This document shows positions 44,524 through 54,560 of a DNA stretch of 64,000 nt, piece after piece. Source of the DNA: Rhodococcus jostii RHA1 (GTDB lineage: Bacteria > Actinomycetota > Actinomycetes > Mycobacteriales > Mycobacteriaceae); the NCBI RefSeq assembly GCF_000014565.1, contig NC_008269.1:248001-312000 (forward strand), read 5' to 3'. The notes beneath the pieces are model-generated. The model ran no database searches. It saw nothing but the letters and a program-made list of their open reading frames with translations, and was not told the origin of the DNA. How positions within the stretch are numbered: the first letter of the stretch is position 1; each line of letters begins with the position of its first letter. The position numbers and the translations under genes are program-made.

Positions 44524-46284
44524 TCAGGGGTCCGCCGGCCACGGGCGGGCGAGGCGGTGCGCGGATTCGAGCAGCAGTGCGTGGACGAACGCCTGCGGCA
44601 GGTTGCCCCGCAGTTGGTGTTCGATGACGTCGAATTCCTCGGTGAACAGGGCCGGGGAGCCGCAGGCGGCCCGGTTGCGTTCGAACCAGCGCACCGCGTC
44701 GATGTCGCGGCCTTGCTGGTGTTCGGCCAGGGCCAGGAGGAACCCGCAGAGCAGGAACGCGCCTTCGGCGTCGGCGAGGGGCCGCTCGTCCTGGCGGAAC
44801 CGGTACACGTAGCCGTCGCGGCCGAGTTCGCTACGCACGGCGGCCAGGGTCCGGGTGGTGCGCGGATCCGAGGCCGGCAGGGCCCCGCGGAGCGCCGGCA
44901 GCAGCAGCGCCGCATCGACCCGCTCGTCACGGGGGGTGCGTTGCCACCGGCCGGTGTGGTGCACGCAATCTCGGGCGGTGTCGGTGACAATCCGGTCGGC
45001 GAGATGAGACCAGGACGCCGACTGCGGGGCCGGGGCGGCGGCGGCGATCGCCCGCAGCCCGGCCGCGCAGATCAGCCGCGAGTGCGCCCAATGCTCGTTA
45101 CGGAGTTCCCAGATGCCGGCGTCGCGGCGTCGCCAGCGGTGCTCGATCGCCGCCACCGCGATTTCGGCGGACTTCCAGTGCTCGCGGTCGAGCCGGTCGT
45201 GGCGGTCGGCGGCGGCGAGCAGCAGCAGCGCCTCACCGAAATTGTCGAGTTGGAACTGGTCGTTGACCCAGTTTCCGGTGCGGGCGTCACCGCCCGGATA
45301 GCCGGGCAGATCGAGGGTGGTCTCGTCCGGAACGCGGCCCCCGCCGACGGTGTAGGCGGGTTTGAGGTCGGGGCCGTCGGCGAGCAGGCGGTCGCTGACG
45401 AAGCCGACGGCGTCGTCGAGGAGCGGCAGCGGACCGGCTGCGGCGACGGCGTGTCCGGCGTAGCACTGGTCCCGGATCCAGCAGTACCGGTAGTCGTAGT
45501 TGCGGCCCTGCTCGGCGCGTTCGGGCAGGGCGGTGGTGGCGGCGGCGACCATGCCCCCGGTGCTGCTGGTCAGCCCGCGCAGTACCGCGTAGGCGTGCCG
45601 GGTGTCGCGGTCGGCCAGCGATCCGTCGATCCGCGGAACCTCCTGGTGCCAGGCGTGTTCGGTGCGCTCCCACAACCGGCCTGGGTCCGGCACGGTACCG
45701 GGCAGGGCGTTGTCGCCGATCTCGAGGACCAGATCGTGATGATGGCCGGCGGGGATGTCGAGAACCGCCTCGAGCCGTCCGCTGCGGTGATGCGCCGCCG
45801 GCGCCCCGGACCAGCGCACCTGCAGGGGCCCGGCGCGCAGTGTCCGGATCCCGTCCCGGTGGCCGATCTGCTGCATCGGATGTGCACCGAAGTCGGCGGC
45901 CACGTCGAGTCGCACCGTGACCTGCGCGTCGCCGTCGACGGCCAGGACCCGGCGCAGCAGGACCGCGGTGTGCCGGTCGCCGGGAAAGGCGAGCGCCTCA
46001 CGGCATTCGACGATGCCGGTGGTCGTAACCCAGCGGCTGCGCCAGATCAGCGTGCCGTGCTCGTAGTACCCACCCCAGGTGAACCGCCGGTCGGTCGGCG
46101 CGAGGGCGTAGACGCCGGGACCACCGAGCAACACCGAGAACACCGCGTCGTCGTGCCAGGTCGGCACGCACAACCACGCGATGTCCCCGCGCGGGCCGAT
46201 CAACGCGCCGCGCTCACCGTCGGCGATCAACGAATACTCCCGCAGCACGTGTGGGGGAAACAGCGCACCGGCCGTGGTCACCAT
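44524..46284 (-). CDS. GH15-type glycoside hydrolase (glucoamylase/trehalase-like)
   Basis: A 586-residue protein with an N-terminal beta domain (YSLIADGERGALIGPRGDIA WLC region) and a C-terminal (alpha/alpha)6 barrel: NYDYRYCWIRDQCYAGHAVA (substrate site), GNWVNDQFQLDNFGEALLLL, and the general-base region EEFDVIEHQLRGNLPQAFVH. There is no signal peptide, so it acts in the cytoplasm on maltooligosaccharides or trehalose. The ATG follows GAAGGGTGG. A copy of the MarR operator lies 15-40 bases upstream. Confidence 0.87.
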   Translation of the reverse strand: MVTTAGALFPPHVLREYSLIADGERGALIGPRGDIAWLCVPTWHDDAVFSVLLGGPGVYALAPTDRRFTWGGYYEHGTLIWRSRWVTTTGIVECREALAFPGDRHTAVLLRRVLAVDGDAQVTVRLDVAADFGAHPMQQIGHRDGIRTLRAGPLQVRWSGAPAAHHRSGRLEAVLDIPAGHHHDLVLEIGDNALPGTVPDPGRLWERTEHAWHQEVPRIDGSLADRDTRHAYAVLRGLTSSTGGMVAAATTALPERAEQGRNYDYRYCWIRDQCYAGHAVAAAGPLPLLDDAVGFVSDRLLADGPDLKPAYTVGGGRVPDETTLDLPGYPGGDARTGNWVNDQFQLDNFGEALLLLAAADRHDRLDREHWKSAEIAVAAIEHRWRRRDAGIWELRNEHWAHSRLICAAGLRAIAAAAPAPQSASWSHLADRIVTDTARDCVHHTGRWQRTPRDERVDAALLLPALRGALPASDPRTTRTLAAVRSELGRDGYVYRFRQDERPLADAEGAFLLCGFLLALAEHQQGRDIDAVRWFERNRAACGSPALFTEEFDVIEHQLRGNLPQAFVHALLLESAHRLARPWPADP

Positions 46285-46298
46285 CGAACCACCCTTCA

Positions 46299-46324
46299 CA
46301 TCGCAATCTTTGCGCGCTCGCAAA
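46299..46324. promoter_or_regulatory. MarR-regulon operator, copy C (GH15 promoter)
   Basis: CATCGCAATCTTTGCGCGCT then CGCAAA. The ATCGCAA-C-TTGCGCG part matches copy D and the reverse of copies A and B. It stands just before the GH15 gene on the minus strand. Confidence 0.6.
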
Positions 46325-46453
46325 CAACTGTCGTCGAATCGAGTTCCCGATGACCGGACGCTCAAACCGTGAACTCGGATTGATCAGGAAAATCTCAGAA
46401 TGTGCGACCGCCGCGGGGCCGCCGTCGAGATCGGCGAAACTTTGCCTCAGCCC

Positions 46454-46477
46454 TTGCGCTATCGCAACCTTTGCGCG
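46454..46477. promoter_or_regulatory. MarR-regulon operator, copy D (oxidase promoter)
   Basis: TTGCGCTATCGCAACC then TTTGCGCG. 22 of 25 bases match the reverse complement of copy A. It lies in the 355-base gap between the divergent GH15 and oxidase genes; the gap holds no other gene. Confidence 0.7.
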
Positions 46478-46639
46478 TACAGATGGAGGAGGACGTCCGC
46501 CGCTCGAGAAGGCCACACCCTGCGAGCCGGCGCGGACCGCGTCACGTCGCGGGACGTCGATCCCGTGTCGGTCAGACGCCCCAGCCGGCCGACCCCCGCC
46601 GGGCCGAAGACGTCGCACCTGCCGCGAGGAGGACCACCG

Positions 46640-48433
46640 ATGGCCAGCCAGAACGTCGCCGACTACCTACTCGAACGCCTGCGCGCGTGGGGGATCGAGC
46701 ACGTGTTCGCCTACGCCGGGGACGGCATCAACGCCATCCTCGCCGCCTGGGCCCGCGCGGACAACCGGCCGCAGTTCGTCCAGGCCCGGCACGAGGAGAT
46801 GTGCGCATTCGAAGCCGTCGGCTACGCGAAGTTCACCGGCCGGGTCGGGGTGTGCATGGCCACCTCCGGGCCGGGCGCGGTGCACCTGCTCAACGGCCTC
46901 TACGACGCCAAACTCGACCACGTCCCGGTGGTCGCGATCGTCGGGCAGACCAACCGCACCGCCATGGGCGGCTCCTATCAGCAGGAGATCGACCTACTCA
47001 GCCTCTACAAGGACGTCGCCAGCGACTACGTGCAGATGGTCACCGTCCCGCAGCAACTGCCCAACGTCCTCGACCGGGCCATCCGGGTGGCCCTGACCCA
47101 ACGCGCCCCCACCGCCCTGATCATCCCGGCGGACGTGCAGGAACTCGACTACTCCCCGCCCACCCACGAGTTCAAGATGGTGCCCTCCAGCATCGGTATC
47201 GACTGGCCCACCACCACCCCCGACGATCAGGCGATCATGCGGGCGGCGGAGATCCTCAACGCCGGCAGCAAGGTCGCGATGTTGGTCGGGCAGGGTGCCC
47301 GCGGCGCGCACGAGGAGATCGCCCAGGTCGCCGACCTGCTCGGCGCCGGGGCCGCGAAGGCACTGCTGGGCAAGGACGTGCTCTCCGACGAACTGACCTG
47401 GGTCACCGGGTCCATCGGTCTGCTGGGTACCCGCCCGTCCTACGAGCTGATGACCGGCTGCGACACCCTACTCACCATCGGGTCGTCCTTCCCCTACAGC
47501 CAGTTCCTGCCCGAGTACGGGCAGGCCCGCGGCGTGCAGATCGACATCGACGGCCGGATGATCGGGATCCGCTACCCCAACGAGGTCAACCTGGTCGCCG
47601 ACGCGACAACCGCGCTGCGCGCCCTGATCCCCCATCTGATCCGTAAGGACGATCGGTCCTGGCGGGAGGAGATCGAGGCGAATGTGGCCCGCTGGTGGGA
47701 AACGATGGACATGCAAGCCCAGGTGGACGGCGATCCGGTCAACCCTCTGCGGCTGTTCGGCGAACTGTCCCCCCGGCTGCCCGACGATGCGATCGTCACC
47801 GCCGACTCCGGGTCGTCGGCGAACTGGTACGCCCGCCAGTTGCGGTTCCGCGGGAACATGCGCGGCTCCCTGTCCGGGACGCTGGCAACCATGGGACCCG
47901 GTGTCCCGTACGGGATCGGCGCCAAATTCGCCCATCCCGGCCGCCCGGTGATCGTCTTCGCCGGCGACGGCGCCATGCAGATGAACGGGCTCGCCGAACT
48001 GATCACCGTCAAGCATTACTGGCGGCAGTGGGACGACCCTCGGCTGATCATCGCGATCCTGCACAACAACGACCTCAACCAGGTCACCTGGGAGATGCGG
48101 GCGATGTCCGGGTCCCCCAAATTCGCCGAGTCGCAAACCCTTCCGGACGTCGACTACGCCGGGTTCGCCGCGTCCCTGGGATTGCACGGCGACACCGTCA
48201 CCGGCCCCGATCAACTCGCCGGGGTCTGGGAGACAGCGTTGTCGGCGGACCGGCCCACCGTCCTGGACGTGCACACCGACCCGAACATGCCCCCGATCCC
48301 CCCGCATGCGACGTGGGAGCAGTTCAAGTCCGCCACCGCCGCGGTCCTGGGCGGCGACGAGGACTCCTGGGGGTTCATCAAGACCGGGATCAAGACCAAG
48401 GCGCAGGAATTCCTCCCCCACAAGAACACGTGA
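46640..48433 (+). CDS. thiamine-diphosphate enzyme, pyruvate oxidase/acetolactate synthase type
   Basis: A 597-residue three-domain ThDP enzyme. The catalytic glutamate is in FVQARHEEMCAFEAVGYAKF. The central domain shows MLVGQGARGAHEEIAQVADL. The C-terminal ThDP motif is GDGAMQMNGLAELITVKHYW ending LHNND. The FAD/ThDP family includes pyruvate oxidase, sulfoacetaldehyde acetyltransferase and acetolactate synthase; the substrate cannot be fixed, but the pattern suits pyruvate oxidase-like enzymes. The start follows GAGGAGGACC. It heads a plus-strand series of four oxidation genes. Confidence 0.88.
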   Translation: MASQNVADYLLERLRAWGIEHVFAYAGDGINAILAAWARADNRPQFVQARHEEMCAFEAVGYAKFTGRVGVCMATSGPGAVHLLNGLYDAKLDHVPVVAIVGQTNRTAMGGSYQQEIDLLSLYKDVASDYVQMVTVPQQLPNVLDRAIRVALTQRAPTALIIPADVQELDYSPPTHEFKMVPSSIGIDWPTTTPDDQAIMRAAEILNAGSKVAMLVGQGARGAHEEIAQVADLLGAGAAKALLGKDVLSDELTWVTGSIGLLGTRPSYELMTGCDTLLTIGSSFPYSQFLPEYGQARGVQIDIDGRMIGIRYPNEVNLVADATTALRALIPHLIRKDDRSWREEIEANVARWWETMDMQAQVDGDPVNPLRLFGELSPRLPDDAIVTADSGSSANWYARQLRFRGNMRGSLSGTLATMGPGVPYGIGAKFAHPGRPVIVFAGDGAMQMNGLAELITVKHYWRQWDDPRLIIAILHNNDLNQVTWEMRAMSGSPKFAESQTLPDVDYAGFAASLGLHGDTVTGPDQLAGVWETALSADRPTVLDVHTDPNMPPIPPHATWEQFKSATAAVLGGDEDSWGFIKTGIKTKAQEFLPHKNT

Positions 48434-48446
48434 GCCGAGATCCGTC

Positions 48447-49550
48447 ATGATCGACACCCCGATCACCGACCTGACCGCGACCGCCTACACCATCCCCACC
48501 GACGCGCCGGAGGCCGACGGCACCCTGACCTGGGACTCCACCACGATGGTGCTGGCGCAGGTGTCCGCGGGCGGGCAGGTCGGGACGGGCTGGACCTACG
48601 CACCCCCCGCGGCCGCGGCCGTGGTCACCGGGATCCTCGCCGACCTGATCACCGGCGGCGACCCGACGGCAGTGCCCGGCCTGCACGAAACCATGGCCGC
48701 GGCAATCCGCAACGCCGGCCGCCCCGGGATCGCCGGGTGCGCCCTCTCCGCGGTCGACATCGCCCTGTGGGACCTCAAAGCCCGGCTACTCGCGGTGCCG
48801 CTGCACCGGTTGCTCGGCGCCGCCCGCGACACGGTGCCGATATACGGGTCCGGCGGATTCACCACCTATCACCGTCACCAACTCGAGACGCAACTGTCCG
48901 AATGGGTGCAGGAGCAGTCGATTCCGCGGGTGAAGATCAAGATCGGCGAAGGCTGGGGCACCCGCACCGACCGGGACCTCGACCGGATCCGGCAGGCCCG
49001 CCGCGTCATCGGTGACGACACCGAACTGTATGTGGACGCCAACGGCGCCTACGGGCGCAAACAGGCGATCCGGGTGGCCGCCAACGCCGCCGACGCGAAT
49101 GTGGTCTGGTTCGAAGAACCGGTCTCCTCCGACGACCTCGACGGACTTCGCGAGATCCGGCAGGTCGTGCGCCCGGATGTGGCCGCCGGCGAATACGGCT
49201 ACGACCTGCCCTATTTCGAGCGGATGTGCGCCGCCGGGGCGGTGGACTGCCTGCAGGCCGACATCACCCGCTGCGGCGGCATCACCGACTGGCTGCGGGT
49301 GGCCGCCGTCGCCGCCGCCCACAACCTGGAGATCTCCGGGCACTGCGCACCCCATGCGCACGCCCATGCCGCCGCCGCGATCCCGAATCTGCGGCACCTG
49401 GAGTGGTTTCACGACCACGTCCGGATCGAACAGCGGTTCTTCGACGGCGCGTTCAATCCCGCCGGCGGTGCCCTGCGACCGGACCCGCACGCTCCGGGGC
49501 ACGGTCTTGCCCTGCGCGCACCCGACATCGCACCGTTCCAGATCGCCTGA
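48447..49550 (+). CDS. enolase-superfamily enzyme (mandelate racemase/MLE type)
   Basis: A 367-residue TIM-barrel enzyme. The K-x-K motif is in IPRVKIKIGEGWG; metal ligands D, E, E are in LYVDANGAYG, WFEEPVSSDD and AGEYGYDLP. The C-terminal H in SGHCAPHAHAHAAAA is a likely second base. It should abstract a proton next to a carboxylate, acting as dehydratase, racemase or cycloisomerase on an acid sugar or similar. It is 13 bases after the ThDP enzyme. Confidence 0.85.
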   Translation: MIDTPITDLTATAYTIPTDAPEADGTLTWDSTTMVLAQVSAGGQVGTGWTYAPPAAAAVVTGILADLITGGDPTAVPGLHETMAAAIRNAGRPGIAGCALSAVDIALWDLKARLLAVPLHRLLGAARDTVPIYGSGGFTTYHRHQLETQLSEWVQEQSIPRVKIKIGEGWGTRTDRDLDRIRQARRVIGDDTELYVDANGAYGRKQAIRVAANAADANVVWFEEPVSSDDLDGLREIRQVVRPDVAAGEYGYDLPYFERMCAAGAVDCLQADITRCGGITDWLRVAAVAAAHNLEISGHCAPHAHAHAAAAIPNLRHLEWFHDHVRIEQRFFDGAFNPAGGALRPDPHAPGHGLALRAPDIAPFQIA

Positions 49551-49664
49551 TCCGGACATGAAGGAGTCGACACCGATGTCCAGGACTTACCCCGGTCGCG
49601 TCCTCGCCGCACCGGTTCCCGCATGTTGCGAAGCTCTGTCCGCTCCTGGCTCGAGGAGGTTGCG

Positions 49665-52600
49665 GTGACCGTCGAGCACACCCGTACCACTCCCCTGTTC
49701 CAGGCTCTCGAACAGCGCCTGCGCGAGACGGTCGACGGTGAGGTGCGGTTCGACCCCGGTTCGCGGGCAGCGTATTCCACCGACGCCTCCAATTACCGGC
49801 AGGTCCCGATCGGGGTGGTCATCCCCCGCACCCCGGATGCCGCCGCGGCGGCGATCGCGGTGTGCCACGAGCACGACGTTCCAGTCCTCTCCCGCGGTGG
49901 GGCGACCAGCCTGGCTGGGCAGTGCTGCAACACCGCGGTGGTGCTGGATTGGAGCAAGCACTGCACCGACATCGAATCCCTGGACGCCGAGGCCGGCACC
50001 CTGGTGGTGCAACCCGGCATCGCCCTCGACCCGCTCAACGACCACCTCGCCCGGTGGGGGTGGATGGTCGGCCCGAAACCGTCCACCCACGTCTCCTGCA
50101 CCATCGGCGGCATGATCGGCAACAACTCCTGCGGGTCCACCGCGCAGGCCTACGGGAAAATGGCCGACTCGGTCCGCCGCCTGGAAATCCTCACCTACGA
50201 CGGACACCGGATGTGGGTCGGCCCCACCACACCAGCCGAACTCGAGCGCATCACCGCCACCGGCGACCGCACCGCCGACATCTACACCGGCCTACGTCAA
50301 CTGGCCGACACCTACGCCGACGAGATCCGTGCCCGCTACCCCGACATCCCCCGCCGGGTATCCGGCTACAACCTCGACCAACTGTTGCCCGAGAACAACT
50401 TCCATGTCGCCCGCCTGCTCGTCGGCTCGGAAAGCACCCTGGTCACCGTCCTGCGGGCGGAACTGTCCCTGGTGCGGGTGCCGGCAGCGACATCGCTGGT
50501 CCTGCTCGGGTTCGACAACATCTGCGCCGCCGCCGACGCCGTCCCCCAGATCCTCGAACACACCCCGGCCGCACTGGAAGGGATCGACCACCGGTTGGTG
50601 CAGCTCGAGCACAGCCAGCACCTCGCCGCCGCCGCCCTGCGGGAGCTCCCCGACGGAAACGCGTGGCTGATGGTGCAATTCAACGGCGACACCAAAGACG
50701 ACGCCGACCGCGCAGCGCAGGCCATGATCGACGACCTGCACTCGGTCACCCCGCACGCAAAGCTCCTCGACAATCCCGACCACGAGAAACAGGTATGGGC
50801 CGCCCGCGAGGCCGGCCTCGGCGCCACCGCCTATCCGCCGAACGACCCGGAAACCCACGAGGGCTGGGAGGACGCCGCCGTCCCACCCCGCTTCCTCGGC
50901 AACTACCTCCGCGACTTCCGCAGGCTGCTCGATGACTACGGGTACGGGACCGCGTCCCTGTACGGGCATTTCGGGCACGGCTGCGTCCACACCCGCATCC
51001 CGTTCGACCTGCGCACCGCCGAGGGCATCGCGAAGTACCGGTCCTTCGCCACCGCATCCGCCCAGCTGGTGGTCGACTACGGCGGATCTTTGTCCGGGGA
51101 GCACGGCGACGGGCAATCCCGCGGGGAACTGCTGCCGATCATGTTCGGGGACCGCCTGGTCACCGCCTTCGAAACCCTCAAACGACTCTTCGACCCCGAC
51201 AACCGGATGAACCCCGGCAAGATCGTCCACCCCTACCGCCTCGACGAAAACCTGCGGCAAGGAACCCACTACCTGCCGCTCGAACCGGCCACCCACTTCG
51301 CCTACCCCGACGACGAGCACCGGTTCAGCCGCGCCGCCGCCCGCTGCGTCGGCGTCGGCAAATGCCGAGGCCACGAATCCGGGGTGATGTGCCCGTCCTA
51401 CCGGGCCACCGGCGAAGAGGAACACTCCACCCGCGGACGCGCCCGACTGCTGTTCGAAATGCTCCAGGGCGAGGTCATCACCGACGGCTGGAAATCGGTC
51501 GCCGTCCGCGATGCCCTCGACCTGTGCCTGGCCTGCAAAGGCTGCCTGTCCGACTGCCCGGTGAACGTCGACATGGCCACCTACAAAGCCGAATTCCTCT
51601 CCCACCACTACCGGCGGCGGATCCGGCCCCGCGCCCACTATTCGATGGGCGCGATACCCCTATGGGCCCGGATTGCGGCCGTCGCACCCACCCTGATCAA
51701 CAACCTCACCCACACCCCCGGACTGAAGACGGTGCTCGAGGCCGCCGGCGGCGTCGACTCCCGCCGGCCGTTCCCTCGGTTCGCGCGGCGGCGGTTCACC
51801 GCCACCTGGCGCCGCCGAGCACCGGCGCCCCGCCCCGGCAGCCGGGGACGGGTGGTGCTCTGGCCGGACACCTTCACCAACAACTTCGACCCGCAGATCG
51901 CCGCCGATGCGGTCACCGTGCTCGAGGCCGCCGGGTTCACCGTCGAGGTCCCCACCCAGGCGGTGTGCTGCGGGCTGACCTGGATCTCCACCGGCCAACT
52001 CACCACCGCCAAGCATGTTCTCCGCCGCACCCTGACGGTGCTGGCGCCCGCGCTGCGGGCCGGCACCCCGATCGTGGTCCTCGAACCGAGCTGCGCGGCG
52101 GTGTTCCGCTCGGACCTGCCGGAGTTGTTGCACGGCAACGAAGATGCCCACCGGCTCGCCCAACAGACCGTCACCCTGGGCGAGCTCCTGCAACAGAAGG
52201 CACCGGACTGGTCCCCACCGAGGCTTCACGGGGTGGCGGCGCTGGTCCAGCCGCATTGCCACCAGCACGCGGTCCTCGGCTACGACTCCGACGACAAGGC
52301 CCTGCGAGCGGCCGGGGTGGACACCCGCGTCCTCGACGCCGGATGCTGCGGTCTCGCCGGGAACTTCGGGTTCGAAAAAGGGCACTACGAGGTGTCCGTC
52401 GCCTGCGCCGAAGACACCCTCCTACCCACCCTCCGCACAGCGGACCCCTCGACCCTGGTGCTCGCCGACGGGTTCAGTTGCCGCACCCAGATCCGCGACC
52501 TGCACCCCGGCGCGTCGCCTCTGCACGGGGCGCAGGTCCTCGCCGCCGCCATCCGCGGCGACGACCCCACCGACTCCCGGGCACAGGCCGAGGTGTCCCG

Positions 52601-52694
52601 GCCCACCGTCCCGACGCGGACCGCGCTCCTGGCCGCCCCCACCGCGGTGGCCCTCGCCCTGCTCGTCCGCCGGATGCGCCACCCACACCACTGA
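49665..52694 (+). CDS. large FAD/iron-sulfur dehydrogenase (D-lactate/glycolate type)
   Basis: A 1009-residue fusion. Residues 1-530: FAD-linked oxidase (GlcD/Dld) with VLSRGGATSLAGQCCNTAVV, THVSCTIGGMIGNNSCGSTA and GHFGHGCVHTRIPFDLR. Residues 590-640: 2[4Fe-4S] ferredoxin-type CVGVGKCR ... GVMCPSY and LCLACKGCLSDCPVNVDM. C-terminal part: two CCG domains (TQAVCCGLTWISTGQLT, LDAGCCGLAGNFGFEKGHYE) for a further cluster. A final helix PTAVALALLVRRM may anchor it. It oxidises a 2-hydroxy acid and passes electrons to the respiratory chain. The GTG follows CGAGGAGG. Confidence 0.9.
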   Translation: MTVEHTRTTPLFQALEQRLRETVDGEVRFDPGSRAAYSTDASNYRQVPIGVVIPRTPDAAAAAIAVCHEHDVPVLSRGGATSLAGQCCNTAVVLDWSKHCTDIESLDAEAGTLVVQPGIALDPLNDHLARWGWMVGPKPSTHVSCTIGGMIGNNSCGSTAQAYGKMADSVRRLEILTYDGHRMWVGPTTPAELERITATGDRTADIYTGLRQLADTYADEIRARYPDIPRRVSGYNLDQLLPENNFHVARLLVGSESTLVTVLRAELSLVRVPAATSLVLLGFDNICAAADAVPQILEHTPAALEGIDHRLVQLEHSQHLAAAALRELPDGNAWLMVQFNGDTKDDADRAAQAMIDDLHSVTPHAKLLDNPDHEKQVWAAREAGLGATAYPPNDPETHEGWEDAAVPPRFLGNYLRDFRRLLDDYGYGTASLYGHFGHGCVHTRIPFDLRTAEGIAKYRSFATASAQLVVDYGGSLSGEHGDGQSRGELLPIMFGDRLVTAFETLKRLFDPDNRMNPGKIVHPYRLDENLRQGTHYLPLEPATHFAYPDDEHRFSRAAARCVGVGKCRGHESGVMCPSYRATGEEEHSTRGRARLLFEMLQGEVITDGWKSVAVRDALDLCLACKGCLSDCPVNVDMATYKAEFLSHHYRRRIRPRAHYSMGAIPLWARIAAVAPTLINNLTHTPGLKTVLEAAGGVDSRRPFPRFARRRFTATWRRRAPAPRPGSRGRVVLWPDTFTNNFDPQIAADAVTVLEAAGFTVEVPTQAVCCGLTWISTGQLTTAKHVLRRTLTVLAPALRAGTPIVVLEPSCAAVFRSDLPELLHGNEDAHRLAQQTVTLGELLQQKAPDWSPPRLHGVAALVQPHCHQHAVLGYDSDDKALRAAGVDTRVLDAGCCGLAGNFGFEKGHYEVSVACAEDTLLPTLRTADPSTLVLADGFSCRTQIRDLHPGASPLHGAQVLAAAIRGDDPTDSRAQAEVSRPTVPTRTALLAAPTAVALALLVRRMRHPHH

Positions 52695-52717
52695 CCCCGC
52701 CCGGTACAGGAGAAATT

Positions 52718-54277
52718 ATGCCCAGACACATCAACGATGTCGTGGTCATCGGATCGGGACCGAACGGGCTGGCCGCCGCCGTCCTCTGCGCCCGCGCCGG
52801 ACTGGACGTCCAGGTCCTCGAGGACCAACCCACCCCCGGCGGTGGGTGCCGCACCGAGGAGATCGCCCTCGCCGGCGCCGCACTGCCGCACGACCTCTGC
52901 TCGGCGGTGCACCCGATGGCCGCCGCGTCCCCGTTCTTCACCGCCTTCGACCTCCCCGCCCGCGGGGTCCAACTCAACGTTCCCGCAGCGTCCTACGCCC
53001 ACCCGCTCGACCACCGTCCCGCCGGGATCGCCTACCCCGACCTGACACGGACGACCACCGAACTCGCCGAATACGGCACCCCCGGCGACGCCGCCGCCTG
53101 GCAGAACCTGATGCACCCGCTGGTCGACGACTTCACCACCCTCGTCGCCCTCTGTCTCGGGGACATGCGCTCGATTCCCCCCGCCGCCCGCGACGTGCCC
53201 GGGATTCGGACCGCGCTCGGCTTCGCCACCCGGGTCCTCGAGCAAGGAACCCGGGCATGGAACCGCCGGTTCACCGACGACCTGGCGCCGGCGATGCTGA
53301 CCGGCATCGGCGGGCACGTCCCCGCCCCCATGCCCTCGCTCGCCGGCGCCGCCACCATGCTGCTGCTCGGCTCCGCCGCCCACACCGTCGGCTGGCCGAT
53401 CCCCACCGGCGGCTCCCAGGCCATCACCAACGCACTGATCAACGACCTGCACGCTCACGGCGGACACCTCGACTGCGAGCAAGGTGTCTCGGACTGGCGG
53501 CTGCTGCCCCCGGCCCGAGCGTATCTATTCGACACCTCCCCCTGGATGCTGGCCCACATCCTCGGCAACCGGCTGCCGAGCCGGTACCGGCGGGCGATCA
53601 ACCGCTACCGTCCCGGCCTCGGGATCGCGAAGGTCGACTTCGTCCTCAATGATGCGGTGCCATGGGCGGATCCGCGGGTGCAGCAGGCCGGGTCGGTGCA
53701 CTGCGGCGGCACCCGGGCCGAGATCACCGCCGCCGAAACCGCCATCGCCGCCGGCCACCACCCACCCAGACCCTTGGTTCTGGTCAGCCAACCCGCCGTC
53801 GTCGACCCCACCCGGGTCAATCGGGAGGCCCGGCCGCTGTGGACCTACACCCACGTCCCCAACGGCTCCGACACCGATGTCACCGAGACGATCACCGCGC
53901 AGATCGAACGATTCGCACCCGGCTTCCGCGACACCGTCGTCACCTCCCGCTGCACTCCCGCCGCCCGGCTGAGCGCCCACGACCTCAACTACCGCGGCGG
54001 CGACATCGCCGCCGGACGGGTGTCGATGTACCGGATGATTGCCCGCCCCGCACCGAAATGGAACCCGTACCGCACCCCGCTCGACGGCGTGTACCTGTGC
54101 TCGGCATCCACCCCACCCGGACCCAGCGTCCACGGAATGCCCGGCTACTACGCCGCCCGGCAGGTCCTGAAAGACAAATTCGGTATCACCACACTCCCCC
54201 ACCTCGGACCCACCCCGGAACAACGCGCCACCGCACCGACGAACACCGACGATCGAAACCGGCGGTCGTCTCCGTGA
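52718..54277 (+). CDS. FAD-dependent oxidoreductase, phytoene desaturase-like
   Basis: A 519-residue protein of the CrtI/amine-oxidase fold. The FAD motif is VVVIGSGPNGLAAAVLCARA followed by PTPGGGCRTEE. The C-terminal FAD site is NPYRTPLDGVYLCSASTPPG with GPSVHGMPGYYAARQVL. The substrate is unknown. Such proteins cluster with respiratory dehydrogenases in actinobacteria and need not act on carotenoids. ATG at 52718 follows ACAGGAGAA. It is fourth in the series, 23 bases after the dehydrogenase. Confidence 0.85.
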   Translation: MPRHINDVVVIGSGPNGLAAAVLCARAGLDVQVLEDQPTPGGGCRTEEIALAGAALPHDLCSAVHPMAAASPFFTAFDLPARGVQLNVPAASYAHPLDHRPAGIAYPDLTRTTTELAEYGTPGDAAAWQNLMHPLVDDFTTLVALCLGDMRSIPPAARDVPGIRTALGFATRVLEQGTRAWNRRFTDDLAPAMLTGIGGHVPAPMPSLAGAATMLLLGSAAHTVGWPIPTGGSQAITNALINDLHAHGGHLDCEQGVSDWRLLPPARAYLFDTSPWMLAHILGNRLPSRYRRAINRYRPGLGIAKVDFVLNDAVPWADPRVQQAGSVHCGGTRAEITAAETAIAAGHHPPRPLVLVSQPAVVDPTRVNREARPLWTYTHVPNGSDTDVTETITAQIERFAPGFRDTVVTSRCTPAARLSAHDLNYRGGDIAAGRVSMYRMIARPAPKWNPYRTPLDGVYLCSASTPPGPSVHGMPGYYAARQVLKDKFGITTLPHLGPTPEQRATAPTNTDDRNRRSSP

Positions 54278-54560
54278 ACCCGCATCGGCTCCGCCACAAC
54301 GACATCGACGTACAGCGCACCCGCGGCCCCGACCGTCGACGGTGCCGCGATCACCCCGTGCCGGTGCCTACCCGACAAGGTCGCTCACCGAACTGCTCTA
54401 CGACCCACCGCCGTGGCAACCCAACCCTTCACCCTCCCACCGGCCTTCTGCCACTGTCGCCATCGGCGAGAACGGCCACGTGGCAGACGCACCGCGTCCA
54501 CCGTCGCCCCACGGCACGGACAACCTTCCTACCCACCACAACTACACGAGGAGCACCGTC

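Noticed and set aside
44461..46353. A 630-codon plus-strand frame over the GH15 gene
   Set aside because: Antisense to a gene with clear GH15 motifs; no recognisable protein features.
51362..54277. A 971-codon plus-strand frame
   Set aside because: It is in a different frame from the dehydrogenase and flavoprotein genes, and its first 900 codons are Arg/Pro/His-rich with no domain. Only the last part, from 52718, is a real gene.
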